Assembly: GCA_004194705.1 (NCBI GenBank)
Contig: SADC01001180.1
Coordinates: forward strand, 152,669 to 216,668
DNA: 64,000 nt
Direction: 5' to 3'
Source of the DNA: Ditylenchus dipsaci
Taxonomy: Eukaryota > Nematoda > Chromadorea > Rhabditida > Anguinidae
Below are positions 53,532 to 63,784 of the stretch, piece by piece (position 1 is the first letter of the stretch; each line of letters begins with the position of its first letter). Below the pieces are notes generated by a model, which had not been told where the DNA came from, made no database searches, and saw only the letters and a program-made list of their open reading frames with translations. The position numbers and the translations under genes were made by a program.

Positions 53532-53706
53532 AGCCCTGAATCTCTAGTTTCTGATAAGCTATTTACTAGCTTGATACAATTTTGAAAAACGGGAGAAAAT
53601 TAAGTTTTTCAAAACTACACATTTTTTTAATGAATTGTTCTCCCACTTTTCAAAATTGTATCGACCTAGTAAATAGCTTATCAGAAACTAGAGATTCAGG
53701 GCTACA
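53532..53706. repeat. Palindrome carrying the AGCCCTGAATCTC core
   Basis: TAGCCCTGAATCTCTAGTTT / AAACTAGAGATTCAGGGCTA and GATAAGCTATTTACTAG / CTAGTAAATAGCTTATC are inverse. The arm is a variant of the GAGATCCTGGGCT core seen in MITE-1. Confidence 0.75.
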
Positions 53707-54054
53707 TGCCGATTTTTTTAGAAGGCCATATCTAAACCTTCATATTTTCGAAAATCAATCTCTAAATTAGGCCTTGTAGCTCTTGAAGTGTGCCACAAGA
53801 TTTTGTTGATGACAACTTGACGACTCTGAAACTTTTGAAAAATAACCAATCTGTTTATCACTTTTACCCACATTAAAACGATGTTCACATTTTGTGCTCT
53901 ACGCATCATTATTTCACGAATCATAAATAAACTGTTAACCACTCATTCGAAAGACGAAGAACAGTACTTTTCAACGCTATATCACAATCTTCTATGACTC
54001 ATTTAAATAGTTGAGAAAAAAGTCTTTGAAATAAGGGCGTATAATTTTTGACGG

Positions 54055-56690
54055 CTCAAATTGAATTGCAGCGGTAAAACTGTGAATTTCAACGGTAAAT
54101 TAATTTTTTTCAACGGTATTTTCAAATTTGCCATAAACAATGAAATCCAACGGTAAATTTGTGAAATTCAGCGGTAAATTTATCGTAATGTCAACTTTAC
54201 AGTCCTTTGCCTCATAGAAATGAGCCCAAGGGTTAATCGTGGGTAAATCATGGGCGCAAAGCATCGATTTCGTTTCAGATAAAGTCCTTACATTAATTAC
54301 CAGCAAGAAAAATACATATTCTTGTCTCACATCACTGCCTTTATTTAGAAACAACAATAACAAAGAGAAACATTCAAACCAGACAACAAAATTTTCAGAC
54401 TCTTTCTAGGGCATGACCAATCTTTTTTTCCTCCCTCTCTTCTGCCTTCCCTCCAGTGGCTGCGGCAATGGATCGATCAATTTCTCAGCCTCCATAAACA
54501 TGAGCGAGTGCTTGCAGACGACGTCCATGACTCCCTCAGGGCACGTGCAGGAAATGTAGCCGGCATAACAGCTTGACTTCTTTAGCGAGTAGAACGAGTT
54601 TCGCAGTTCCTTATAACGTGTCCAACTAGCATAGGAAAATCTAAAATATAACGGATAATAGCATTGCTGAATTCCTTGTTACATGTTCAACCAACCTTCT
54701 GTCAGACAATCGTGTAGCTTGCTCCAGCTCTTCCCACATTGGTCGCAATCCCTCGGCAGTTCCTTTGTAGTCCTTCGAGCCAATCAGCCAGACGTGCTCT
54801 TCCTCTTCAACGAAGTAAATGACCGGTCTCTTCTCCTTCTTCAGAGCCTCCATCGCTTTTCGCACATTGCAGTTCAGACTCCTTGGGATTGACGGGACAT
54901 GCGCCACTTCCTAAACTCACCCGTAATAATTCGGCCTGCTATGTCAAGGTCAAAGCTACCTTTCTCTCTGGATCGATGCTTCGGTCGTGAATGTATTGCT
55001 CCACCAAGAGTAGAAACCTTGAAATTCCCAGAAGCTCGCGCTGAGTGTAATCCTTCTTGATGAGATTATTGGTGCCTTCTAGTCCATTGTTTGTTGCAAT
55101 CGAAGCCATAGCTAAGCCCAACGAAGCAGAAAATCTGTAGAACCATCCATGGTAATCGCCTCGGAGGAGCCACGAGCTGGAAAATTTCTGTAGCGCTTGC
55201 ATGATACGAGGCTGTCCACTCCATTTTGCATCCCAGTGTATCACAAGCGTTCTAGCGGCTGAAATACTGGGGAATTAATCCTCAACAATCGGCAATAATA
55301 AAAAACGATAAACCTGCGTAAAACTCTTTGTAACATGTCGCGCGGGCCAAAAAGCTTGACATCCTCAGTCACTTCATCGCGCGAATCCTCATAGATTTTT
55401 GCCTTTGGGAGTTCATTCTCAAGATTTTGACGGACATGAAACCAACACATTCCTCTTCTAGCCGATGGAAGTTCCTCTCTGCAAGCTGAATGTAAAAAAA
55501 TAACTCGTCACAAAAGATTCGTTTTGATGGAAAGTAATAAAACCATCTGGTGGATACTGTAACTATGGATAGAACTTACCACTTGTGATTGGAGGTGCCC
55601 CATCGGCGATCATTAGTTTTGGCTCGTACAAACGGACTGGATCCCATCTCGAAATAGCATGCATGAATCGGCCGTAACTCCACTTGCCCTCGTGCGATGA
55701 AATAGCCGCTCCAGTAGGGAAGAATCGCGTGTCGGCGTCCGAAAAGCCACAAACCTGGAGAGAGTGGATATAAGAAAATTTCACGCAGTCAACAATAACA
55801 AGCTTACCAGCAGAGGATAATTGAGGGTCATGAGCTTGTATGTTCCATCTACCTGCATGACCGGCCAAAAAACTTGCCTACGAAGAAGTCTGACCGTTGA
55901 GAAAACCATAACAAATTGCGTGACCACTTTCATCTCTCCGCTTTCATTCGTGAGTATCGTGCGTTCTTCGAATGCAACTACAAATGACTCGTCTTCATCA
56001 CCTGGAAGAATTTGAATAGAAAAGAACAAAGTGAAAAGGAGTTAAATCGAACCCGGAATCGCCTTGTGCTGATTGTAGTACTCCTGAAGTTCTTCAATCG
56101 TAAGAGTGTTAGTGAAACCCCGCTGCCTTGCTCTATATGCCTTCTGATTCTGGATCTGCTCGACGGTCGGTAATTTTAGCTCTGCCAGTTCTGGTTCCGT
56201 CTAAACAAAGACATGATGAAACATATCAACAAATGCATTAATCTACCTGAAGTTTTCTTGCAATTCTGCTTGCTGTCATCCCTCCGAAGGGCTCATCTTT
56301 TGCTTCGATGCTTCTTTTCACTGGACTGCTTAATCCTTTGTCGTGTAACATCCTGTGATCGTGTTCCCCGGTTGTTTGAATCCATGCCTTCGAAGCGACG
56401 GAAAGGTTCCTCAAGTAACGAATGCGCATGCCAGCCTTGCACTCCTCGCCTCTTCCTTTGACCGACTTGAGATTGCATCTGAAATAGTGCTAAAATTATT
56501 TCTGCCTGAACAATTCACAAACATTGATATACAAATAAGGCAACGGACTGTAAAGTTGACCATTACGATAAATTTACCGCTGAATTTCACAAATTTACCG
56601 TTGAATTTCATTGTTTTGTGGCAAATTTTAAAATACCGTTGAAAAAAATTAATTTACCGTTGAAATTCACAGTTTTACCGCTGCAATTCA
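54055..56690 (-). mobile_element. MULE-3, Mutator-like element with CGGTAAATTT word arms
   Basis: TGAATTGCAGCGGTAAAACT (54060-54079) and its inverse AGTTTTACCGCTGCAATTCA (56671-56690) bound arms made of AATTTACCGTTGAAATTCAC words, mirrored through about 54215 and 56530. No clean target duplication could be read. The interior holds an apparently well-preserved transposase gene. Confidence 0.8.
54406..56505 (-). CDS. MULE-3 transposase (FLYWCH, MULE core, SWIM)
   Basis: Minus-strand exons are separated by short introns. About 56390-56490 encodes a FLYWCH-type finger (FRCNLKSVKG, CKAGMRIRYLRNLS, GEHDH). The core has QVDGTYKLMTLNYPL (first Asp, about 55806-55855), LMIADGAPPIT (second acidic block, about 55580-55615), MCWFHVRQNL (CxxH, about 55421-55450) and TNNGLEGTNNLIKKD (Glu region, about 55045-55090). 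The C-terminus has a SWIM finger, ISCTCPEGVMDVVCKH (about 54505-54560), and a basic tail ending RLVMP. The stop is at 54406-54408. No internal stop was noticed in the domains, but the first exon lacks an obvious ATG, so the 5' end may be missing or misread. Confidence 0.75.
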
Positions 56691-56699
56691 CTTACAGCC

Positions 56700-57178
56700 A
56701 TTTTTGACCAGCCCAATATTTTCTTTGAAAAACTTTAACATGTTGTAGAGGAAATTCTGCACTTTCTAAAAAGTATTCATAAACTTTGATATCTATAAGC
56801 TTTAAGAAATCAAAATGGCGTTGAAAAATAGGGTTAGTTTCTAGGAAACCAGCTTTCTGAAGAAGAAAACACACTTCATAATTTTTTTTGAACGGCTAAA
56901 TTTTGATCCTATTTGCCCTTATCAAAATCGCAGGTCTACTGTTTATTTTTACATTAAATTCAGCAAGTAGTAGTAGTTGAAAAAGTCTTATTTTTATTGT
57001 GCATCTTGCAACCTTGGAATAAAATAAAGTTTATTATGTGTGAACACAAAGAAATCATCATTATATTGCTTTTAATAAAAAATAACTTTGTTATTTTGTC
57101 TCTGGCTGAATCGCACCGTTCATTCGTTTTAAGCTCTTCAGGTCGCTGCAAAATTAACCAGTATTATTTTTTTAAGTA
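56700..57178. other. No gene; dispersed repeat pair
   Basis: 56770-56936 (GAAAAATAGGGTTAGTTTCT...CCCTTATCAAAATCGCAG) is repeated at 58905-59055. Otherwise A+T-rich. Confidence 0.6.
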
Positions 57179-57450
57179 CAGTCGACGCTCCCAATAACAT
57201 ACACCCCAAAAGTTCGTTCCCACCTAGGGTCCGACACTTTCTTTAGCCTCATTTTTTCAAATTTTTCTATTTTCTGTTTTGACAGTCTGGTCGCAAATAT
57301 CGCAAGGATTCCGATTTTGCCGATCATTTTTGCAATAAAGATCCATGGATAAAAACCAAAGTATATGGCTTCTGGTTGGTTTCCTTTATATTGACGGTCA
57401 TTTGCATGAAATCGCAAAATTAAGGTAGTTGCTGACAGCAAAGCGGTTTT
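57179..57450. mobile_element. Pogo/Tigger-like MITE, left half
   Basis: It starts CAGTCGACGCTCCCAATAAC after TA and continues CCCAAAAGTTCGTTCCC, TAGGGTCCGACAC and GACAGTCTGGTCGC, the standard internal blocks of the family. The inverse end is found only at 58541. Confidence 0.65.
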
Positions 57451-58120
57451 GGAAATGGTCCAATCAATTACTCGATACTTTTTTGGTCTTGAAAGTAAGA
57501 TAACTCACTAAAATTACAACAAAAATGAGGTGTGCACCTAGGGGGATTTGAACCTGAGTGTTCAAAATATTCGCATTGTGACTTGCACCCTTCTTTTTTA
57601 AGCCTTCCCTTCAAACCTTACCAACTTAAGCTTCCATATTATTAAAGTTGAAAAAAAAAGAACCAAAACCCTGAAAATAAGTAAAATTCGAAAGGCGCGA
57701 ATTCAAACATGTCACAAAAGTACCAAACACACCTAGGCCTTCTACCCTTCAAATACATAAAAAAAAGAATAAAAATGAAGAATTAGCCACTGATACGGTT
57801 CTCACAGTGAGCGGGTGCGGGTGTGGGTGTAGGTCGATGTCCGGTGGAAGGTCGAGGTTGAGGTCGATGTGTTCTCACAATGCAACTTTTGCCTGTTTTG
57901 TTTTGTTTTTTTAAATAAAGTTGTGTTTTTATCAGTTTCAGTGGCTAATTCTTCTTTTTTTTTTCTTTTTCTTTCGTTTTTCGAAATCTGAAGACTATTA
58001 GGAATTGCCTTCTCTCAAATTATTGATTGCAATTCATTCATACACTGTAATTGCGATCAATAATCCGCAGTGTTTGAGTTCACTCGTCTTTTTGCTAAAA
58101 TTATCATTTTTGCCTTTGTA
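57451..58120. other. No gene; repeats
   Basis: 57528-57560 (GGTGTGCACCTAGGGGGATTTGAACC) is a B-box-like arm of the 35345 family. 57808-57870 repeats GGGTGCGGGTGTGGGTGTAG words, as at 34840-34985. Confidence 0.5.
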
Positions 58121-58541
58121 CAGTCGTAATAAAATACACCCCAAAAGTTCGTCCCCGCCTAGGGTCTGACACTTTTTTTAGCCCCATTTTTTCAAATTTT
58201 TTCCATTTCTGTTTTGACAGTCTGGTCACAAATATCGCAAGGATTCCGATTTTGCCGATTATTTTTGCAGAAAACAATGATTTTGACATTTAAAAAGCAA
58301 AAACTCACATTAACATACACCTGTTTTGGATTTCGGTGTATCTTAATGGAGTTTTTGATTTTTAAATGTCAAAATCATTGTTTTCTGCAAAAATGATCGG
58401 CAAAATCGGAATCCTTGCGATATTTGCGACCAGACTGTCAAAACAGAAATGGAAAAAAATTTGAAAAATGGGGCTAAAAAAAGTGTCAGACCCTAGGTGG
58501 GAACGAACTTTTGGGGTGTATGTTATTGGGAGCGTCGACTG
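58121..58541. mobile_element. Pogo/Tigger-like palindromic MITE
   Basis: CAGTCGTAATAAAATACACC / GGTGTATGTTATTGGGAGCG...CGACTG ends with TA on both sides (58119-58120; 58542-58543). Inner arms GTCCCCGCCTAGGGTCTGAC / GTCAGACCCTAGGTGGGAAC and AACAATGATTTTGACATTTAA / inverse. Confidence 0.75.
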
Positions 58542-59283
58542 TACTGACCAAATTCCAAGCTCAATAGCAATCTTTAAACTATAAGATTATTTTTTTCCAA
58601 ACCTAGTATTTTTAGAAATAATTAGATACGAAATAAAAAAAAATTAAAATCAGAAAATTGTTTTTAGTTAAAAAGATCTAAAGATGTAAAGATCAATAAC
58701 TAATGGAAAACACTGTGTCAGTCTAATAACACGGGTAGCTCAGTGATAAAATGCTAATGTTTTCCAAACGAGAACAGCCCAAGTGCGACCCCCCCCCCCC
58801 CTGCAAAGAGTATTTTTCTCTAAGCTACCGTTTTTATTTTTTTGCCTAAGCATTAGTTAGCGCGCTACACATTGCGAAAATGCAAACTTTCTTACAAGTG
58901 GTCATGAGCTTTGATATTTTTAAGCTTTTAGCAATTAAAAGGACGTTGAAAATAGGGTTAGTTTCTAAGAAACCAGCTTTCTGAAGAAAGAAAAAACACT
59001 TTATTTTTTTGAACGGCTAAATTTCAATCCTAGTTGCCCTTATCAAAATCGCAGTTTTCAATAAACGGAAATGCATATTTTGCTTTCTTACATTTGCTGA
59101 AATCTAACATGTTTTTTACGCTGAGAGAAAGTTCGAATATGCGTTGTATTCCTCGAAGTAAAAAAGCGCTTCATTTTTTGGGGTGTCCATTTATCGTGAG
59201 TCGACTGTATATAAAACTCAGTTAAAGCTTAATTTGTTTTCAAGCTGGTAAATAATTTTAAAGCTTAAAAATTCATTGCTTAC
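58542..59283. other. No further exon recognised downstream of the protease propeptide
   Basis: 58760-58890 has a piece of the 15720 MITE family (GCAAAGAGTATTTTTCTCTA). 58905-59055 repeats 56770-56936. GGGGTGTCCATTTATCGTGAGTCGACTG (59180-59207) is a solo pogo-like end. No peptidase C1 motif (QxxCGSCW) is visible. Confidence 0.5.
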
Positions 59284-62091
59284 CCAGTCAGCCATATGAT
59301 TAACTCCAACGGTAGAACTGACTTCATTCCGAGCATATGCCTCATTATGTTTGCGAATAAATTCCAAGTTAGCCAAAAAGATGCCCTTTCGCTCCTTGTC
59401 TTCTTCTTCACCATAAACTTTGCCTGAAAGTTAAATCCAATGTTATTTTTCAGGCAAATATTTCACCTAGGCATAGGCAAAAGATCGAATGGTGAATCTT
59501 ATTTGCCTTAGTCTATACAGCAACCTCTTCCACGCAGTCATACACGGAACCTTTATTCAGAACACTAACGTCACGCAAACTCACGCAAAGTCACAGTTCA
59601 CACAAATTACTGTAAGCCAGCCAGACTATTTTTTTTCTTTTTTAGCATTTTTCAAAAGGTCCCGATTCAGTTGTTTTGCCGCATTATTTCGCAGGGAAGG
59701 ATGCAGCGGCACTTCTTTCACCAAGTCTAGAGCAAACGTAATACCCAGAATTCTGCAGAACGTCACGGGTTGCGAGGCTCTAGTCACCTTTAGCAGCAGC
59801 ACGACACGGAGGAAGACCATCCACAGAGACTTCAGCATCGTCAGGCGCTGAACACTTCAGCCATCCAGCACTTCCATGGTCCAGTATATCGGTTACAGGG
59901 TGTGTCAAAATTACGTTAAAATTTAAGAAAAAAATCGGGCAGCATAACACCGTAGAGGCCCGTTTCCGAATTTGTGGGTAGCAAGCCCTGGAAACGTCCA
60001 TAAAACGCAATTATAAGACGGAGAGACAATCTTTATTCACTACTAAGCACATCTCTCAGACGCAGCCAAAAATAATTACAGTAAACACAACAGAAAAAGA
60101 TAACTATAATAGAATCTTGTTAGCGCCAGTTTTTTTGAATTAATGAACCACATTGCTGACCGCTTGCCTTGCCACTCCGAATAGCTGCCGATTCGCATGA
60201 ACCTAGGACGTTGATGATAAGAAGGACAAAACCGGCGCGTAGCTCTTCTTCCTTGTCTGCAGCAATATTTGCAAATTGATTGAAATTAATTTGATGAAAC
60301 GAACTCAAGCGTGCACTGAAATTAAAAAAGAGCGCCAGAAATTAATTCAATGGATAAACTCGAAGATCAATAGCAAATTAGACGTAAGTGATGAAACAAG
60401 TGGTGAACAAGCGCAACAAATGAATGAACGAAAAAGAAAAACTGAAATTTGATTGAAAATATTGAGTTAAAATATTTTTTACGGCTTTTCGGTCACTGGA
60501 GCGTATCAAAAAGAGTCTCTGTACGCATTTTCAATCAAGAGTCTTGTTCTTCCCCTTCAGGTCATCGGTACCACTTAAACTCTCTAAAAGCTTATTAACT
60601 TGTATCTCTAACATATTTCGCCCAAAGACCGGATCAGCAGAGACTTCTAGGTTGACGCAAGCTCTCTCCACATATTACTTCAGCGCAGCCATGCGTCAGC
60701 ATCATTTCAAATGTGGAGCTTCAGGCTTGGACCAGCACATCATACGCCACTTCAAGCTTTGCAGAATTCATGGTGGCTAAAAAACCTGATGAACAACGAA
60801 ATTAAGCTCTAGCCACGAACCACACACGCGGTCAGTCATACAGACACACAGTTCAGATCAACTGATTAAAAGACTGATTTGCAAACTCCGCTAGTCGGAA
60901 CAATTCTACACAGGACAAATCAGGGTTTAAACTGCGGTATCTGATTTGTATCTGAATTCTTTTACAAAATTATTTAGTAAAGACACAATTTCAAAGTTTT
61001 TTAATCTAGTTTGTGAATATTGATTAATAGTTTTCAAGTTTACCAAAAGTGTATTTGTAGACCTGCCATTGATCTAGCAAAACTCGCACCCAGTCCCTGA
61101 AACGAATTTCAGTTGTAATTCCATGTCTGCACTTTAAAAAAAATTTAGGCTGTTTATGTGCTTTATTATAAGGTTGAAATTTTTTTCGACCAGAAATGGT
61201 CTCTTTTCGGCCCCGAAAGGCTTTTTTCTTGCCCCAAATTTGTAAAAAAACCATTTGGTTCTCAGTGATTTTTCAATTTTTAGGTTTTTTTTCAACTCAT
61301 CTCTTAGCTCTTGAATCTCAGCTTTTCTAGCAAGCTTTCGAGTGATTTTGTGAGGTTCCGCAAAGTTGGTGTAAAAAAGGTTTGCAAAAAAAACAGATTG
61401 TTTCGACGATTTTGTTTATTCAAAGACCTTTTATCCAACTTTTCAAGACCTCATATAACCAGTTAATAGCTTGTTAGAAAGCTGCGATCCAGAGCTACGA
61501 AATGATATAAAAACAAAACTAAAAGTTTATCAGTAAATTACCGAGAACAAAGGTTTTTCAAATTTGGGGCCGGAAAAAAATTATCTCTGCTTGCTTCATT
61601 TATTACTTACAAAAAACGTACTTTTTTGGAAAACAAGAGATGAAATATTTTTCTTTGTGTATTCTTTTAAACAGTGGTGAATCTTAAAATTGCGGCACCA
61701 GTTCATGGCACCGACCCTGAAAATTCCGCACCAGCTCACGGCACCGACTGAAAATTTTGGCACGGCTCACCGATGTAATTTCCTTTTTCATAATTTCGGA
61801 TCGGCACAGATTTACGGCACCGACCTCGAAAAATCGGCACCGGCACCAGCTCACGGCCGGTGCAGTGCCGTGAGCTGCCCATTCCGCACCGGTGCACTTG
61901 CAACACTGCTTGTAAAATCATCTCCAGTTTAGGTGTGAAATGGTTACTCCAACTTACGTCATAATGAAAAATTTGAGAAATAATATTTTTTAAAGCTAGT
62001 AAAAAGATTACGAGATTCCATCTTTCTCAAGAATATTGATTGTGCTGTCCTCATCTGCAAAGTATTGGCCGCTAAGGGTAGCTGTGAAGGT
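59284..62091 (-). CDS. Cathepsin L-like cysteine protease, propeptide exons only
   Basis: Three minus-strand exons splice in phase: 62012-62091, 61044-61126 (acceptor GTGCAG) and 59284-59423. The last two encode an I29 inhibitor domain: WQVYKYTFGKVYGEEEDKER then GIFLANLEFIRKHN, with every ERFNIN position present, then the GVNHMAD motif (GxNxFxD type). Upstream residues (TFTATLSGQYFADEDS...) I do not recognise. A possible first exon near 62126-62180 reads MCVPLAFRALYTFPVSAE, signal-peptide-like, joined through a 35-nt GT-AG intron; this is tentative. The mature peptidase C1 domain (Cys, His, Asn) is absent from the following 5 kb, where MULE-3 lies, so the gene is either truncated or continues beyond very long introns. 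Confidence 0.65.
59424..60310. other. Large intron with repeats and possible small ORFs
   Basis: A minus-strand 70-codon frame (59626-59838, MLKSLWMVFLRVVLLLK...) has a signal-like N-terminus but no known family. 59890-60040 repeats 42190-42385. A second minus frame (60120-60308, MSSFHQINFNQFANIAADKE...) ends shortly before a minus-strand AATAAA near 60030. Neither is convincing alone. Confidence 0.3.
60311..61043. other. Intron sequence; repeat end and possible small exons
   Basis: 60493-60546 is a copy of the 39955 element end (CACTGGAGCGTATCAAAAAG ... TCAAGAGTCTTG). On the minus strand, an ATG follows TTTTTTAGCCACC at 60772 (MNSAKLEVAYDVLVQA, then stop) and a frame at about 60655-60540 reads LEVSADPVFGRNMLEIQVNK. 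They might be exons of an unrecognised gene. Confidence 0.3.
61127..61671. repeat. Intron repeats with the GAAAGCTG..ATCC core
   Basis: 61305-61345 (TCTTGAATCTCAGCTTTTCTAGC) and 61455-61500 (AGCTTGTTAGAAAGCTGCGA) are inverse halves of a palindrome of the MITE-1 core type. Outer arms TCTTGCCCCAAATTTG / CAAATTTGGGGCCGG extend it to about 61215-61575. Confidence 0.55.
61672..61908. mobile_element. hAT-type MITE with CGGCACC words
   Basis: The ends CAGTGGTGAATCTT and TTGCAACACTG are flanked by CTTTTAAA (61664-61671) and CTTGTAAA (61909-61916). The inside repeats AGCTCACGGCACCGACC. Same family as 26417-26623. Confidence 0.7.
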
Positions 62092-62267
62092 CTAAAAAGA
62101 CAACATTTTCTATAGCCCTATCATACTTCCGCGGACACAGGAAACGTGTAAAGTGCTCGGAAAGCCAGGGGAACACACATTTTTCTATCCTGGCGACAGA
62201 TTTCAGGGTAAATCGATCCTGCTCTACACGATAGAACTATTACATACTTTTTAGACATTCAGCATTA

Positions 62268-62352
62268 TTTCGGGCTGTCCCGCGGTCAATGTCCGCCGGG
62301 ACAAATCTGGGGATTTTCTTCGGGACATTGACAGGCGGGACAGCCCAAAAAC
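62268..62352. repeat. Short palindrome of GGGACATTGAC words
   Basis: GGGCTGTCCCGCGGTCAATG / CATTGACAGGCGGGACAGCCC are inverse, with CCGCCGGGACAAATC in the loop. Confidence 0.7.
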
Positions 62353-62771
62353 CATTTTTGATAGTAATTATGGCAAATCTGTTTTTTGGTTGTAAACAGG
62401 GTCGATTTCCTTATGGATTTGATATAAAGCGGTGAAAAATGATGGCTGGGAGCCGAGATAGAGACAAAAAAGTGTTGAAAAATTGTTCCGTGTCCCACGG
62501 AAGTATGAGTAGGGCATATATGTTTTGTTTTCGGTTGGTTAAATTTAGTAACTTCTTTCATGGATGGCTCACGTACTATGAGTTCGGATGTTTGGACGAT
62601 TATTTTTTGGCCGGACTTTCTTATATGGGTCTGGCTCAAACCACTTTAAATGATTTTTTTTCGACGGAACAGGAGCTGAAACGTTCAGAAAACAACAAAA
62701 AAAGTTGTCGCAAAGACATTGAAATCTCTATATAGTATTAGGCATGTGTCAGTGTGTAACGCTGTTTGGAA
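62353..62771. other. No gene recognised
   Basis: Long overlapping open frames exist on both strands (62286-62639 minus, 62439-62735 plus) but neither shows a known motif or splice context. Confidence 0.3.
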
Positions 62772-63130
62772 CTTTTGTTCGTAACGCGATTTATCCGACT
62801 TTTTGTGGACACTTTGTAATGATCTTGTTGTCATTCGATAGCGCTTTAATTAAGGTGTAAGCATGCGTGTTCGTTTTTCCATATCACCCTACTGGACAAA
62901 AAAATAGGGCCGGAAGTTGGAGAAGTGGATTTTTAGGATCCACATTAAGTTTTGTTCGAACTTTTGTTCGTAACGCGATTTATCTACTTTTTGTGGACAC
63001 TTTGTAATGATCTTGGTGTCATTCGATAGCGCTTTAATTGTAGGTGTAACCATGCGTGTTCGTTTTTCCATATCACCTACTGGACAAAAAAAATAGGGCC
63101 GGAAGTTGGAGAAATGGATTTTCGGAATCC
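62772..63130. repeat. Tandem duplication of about 183 bp
   Basis: GAACTTTTGTTCGTAACGCG...GGGCCGGAAGTTGGAGAA occurs at 62770-62935 and again at 62957-63110 with a few base changes. Confidence 0.8.
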
Positions 63131-63344
63131 ATATTTCGTCATTTTGAGAGTGGTGATTTAGTCGATAAAATTTTGGGGTCGAAGTGGTCGAACTCGCAAA
63201 AATTGTTTATATAGATCAATAGAGCAATGAATCTCTTATATAGTATTTGGGTCGGGTGGTCACCACTTTTTATGATTTACCAAATTATATTACCAATTAT
63301 TGAGCCCACTTTTATAAAGAAATCGGTGTTGATGTTTTATATTG

Positions 63345-63665
63345 TGAAAACTAGAGATCTCAGCTATAAATGAGCTATTGAACCAGTGGATTTTGAAAGG
63401 TTTTAGGGTTGAACTTGGTCCGGACAAGCTCTCAACTCAGTGGTTTTTTAGGGTGTACTTTTTCCTATTTTTTTAACTTTCAGACCCAATTCTGAGCCAC
63501 TTTTTTAGAGAAAGTCGGTGTTAGTTTCATGATGGGTGAAAAACTGAAGGATCTCAGCTACAAATGAGCTATTAACAGTGGATTTTGAAAAGTGAACGGG
63601 TTTTGAACTGCCCGGACAAGCTCAAAACTCATTGGTTTCTCAGGTGTGGATTGAAGGTGGATGTT
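63345..63665. repeat. Second diverged tandem duplication
   Basis: GATCTCAGCTATAAATGAGC...GTGGATTTTGAAAG...CCGGACAAGCTC...CTCAGTGGTTTTT (63355-63455) is repeated at 63550-63645. GATCTCAGCTACAAATGAGC is again a variant of the dispersed core. Confidence 0.65.
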
Positions 63666-63784
63666 CCGGTTTAAAACCCAATTTTTGGCCAGTTTTTGCC
63701 GATTAATGTCGAATATCTCTGCGGAAACCCTAAGTTCAACATCTTGGCTTCCTTTCAAGCACAATCACGTATATCGAAATTGAT

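Noticed and set aside
59626..59838. Signal-peptide-like 70-codon frame as first exon of the cathepsin
   Set aside because: It lies between exons already joined in phase (61044-61126 and 59284-59423) and ends in its own stop, so it cannot be part of that transcript.
62286..62735. Two overlapping 98-117 codon open frames
   Set aside because: No motif, start context or splice signals; overlap on opposite strands suggests chance.
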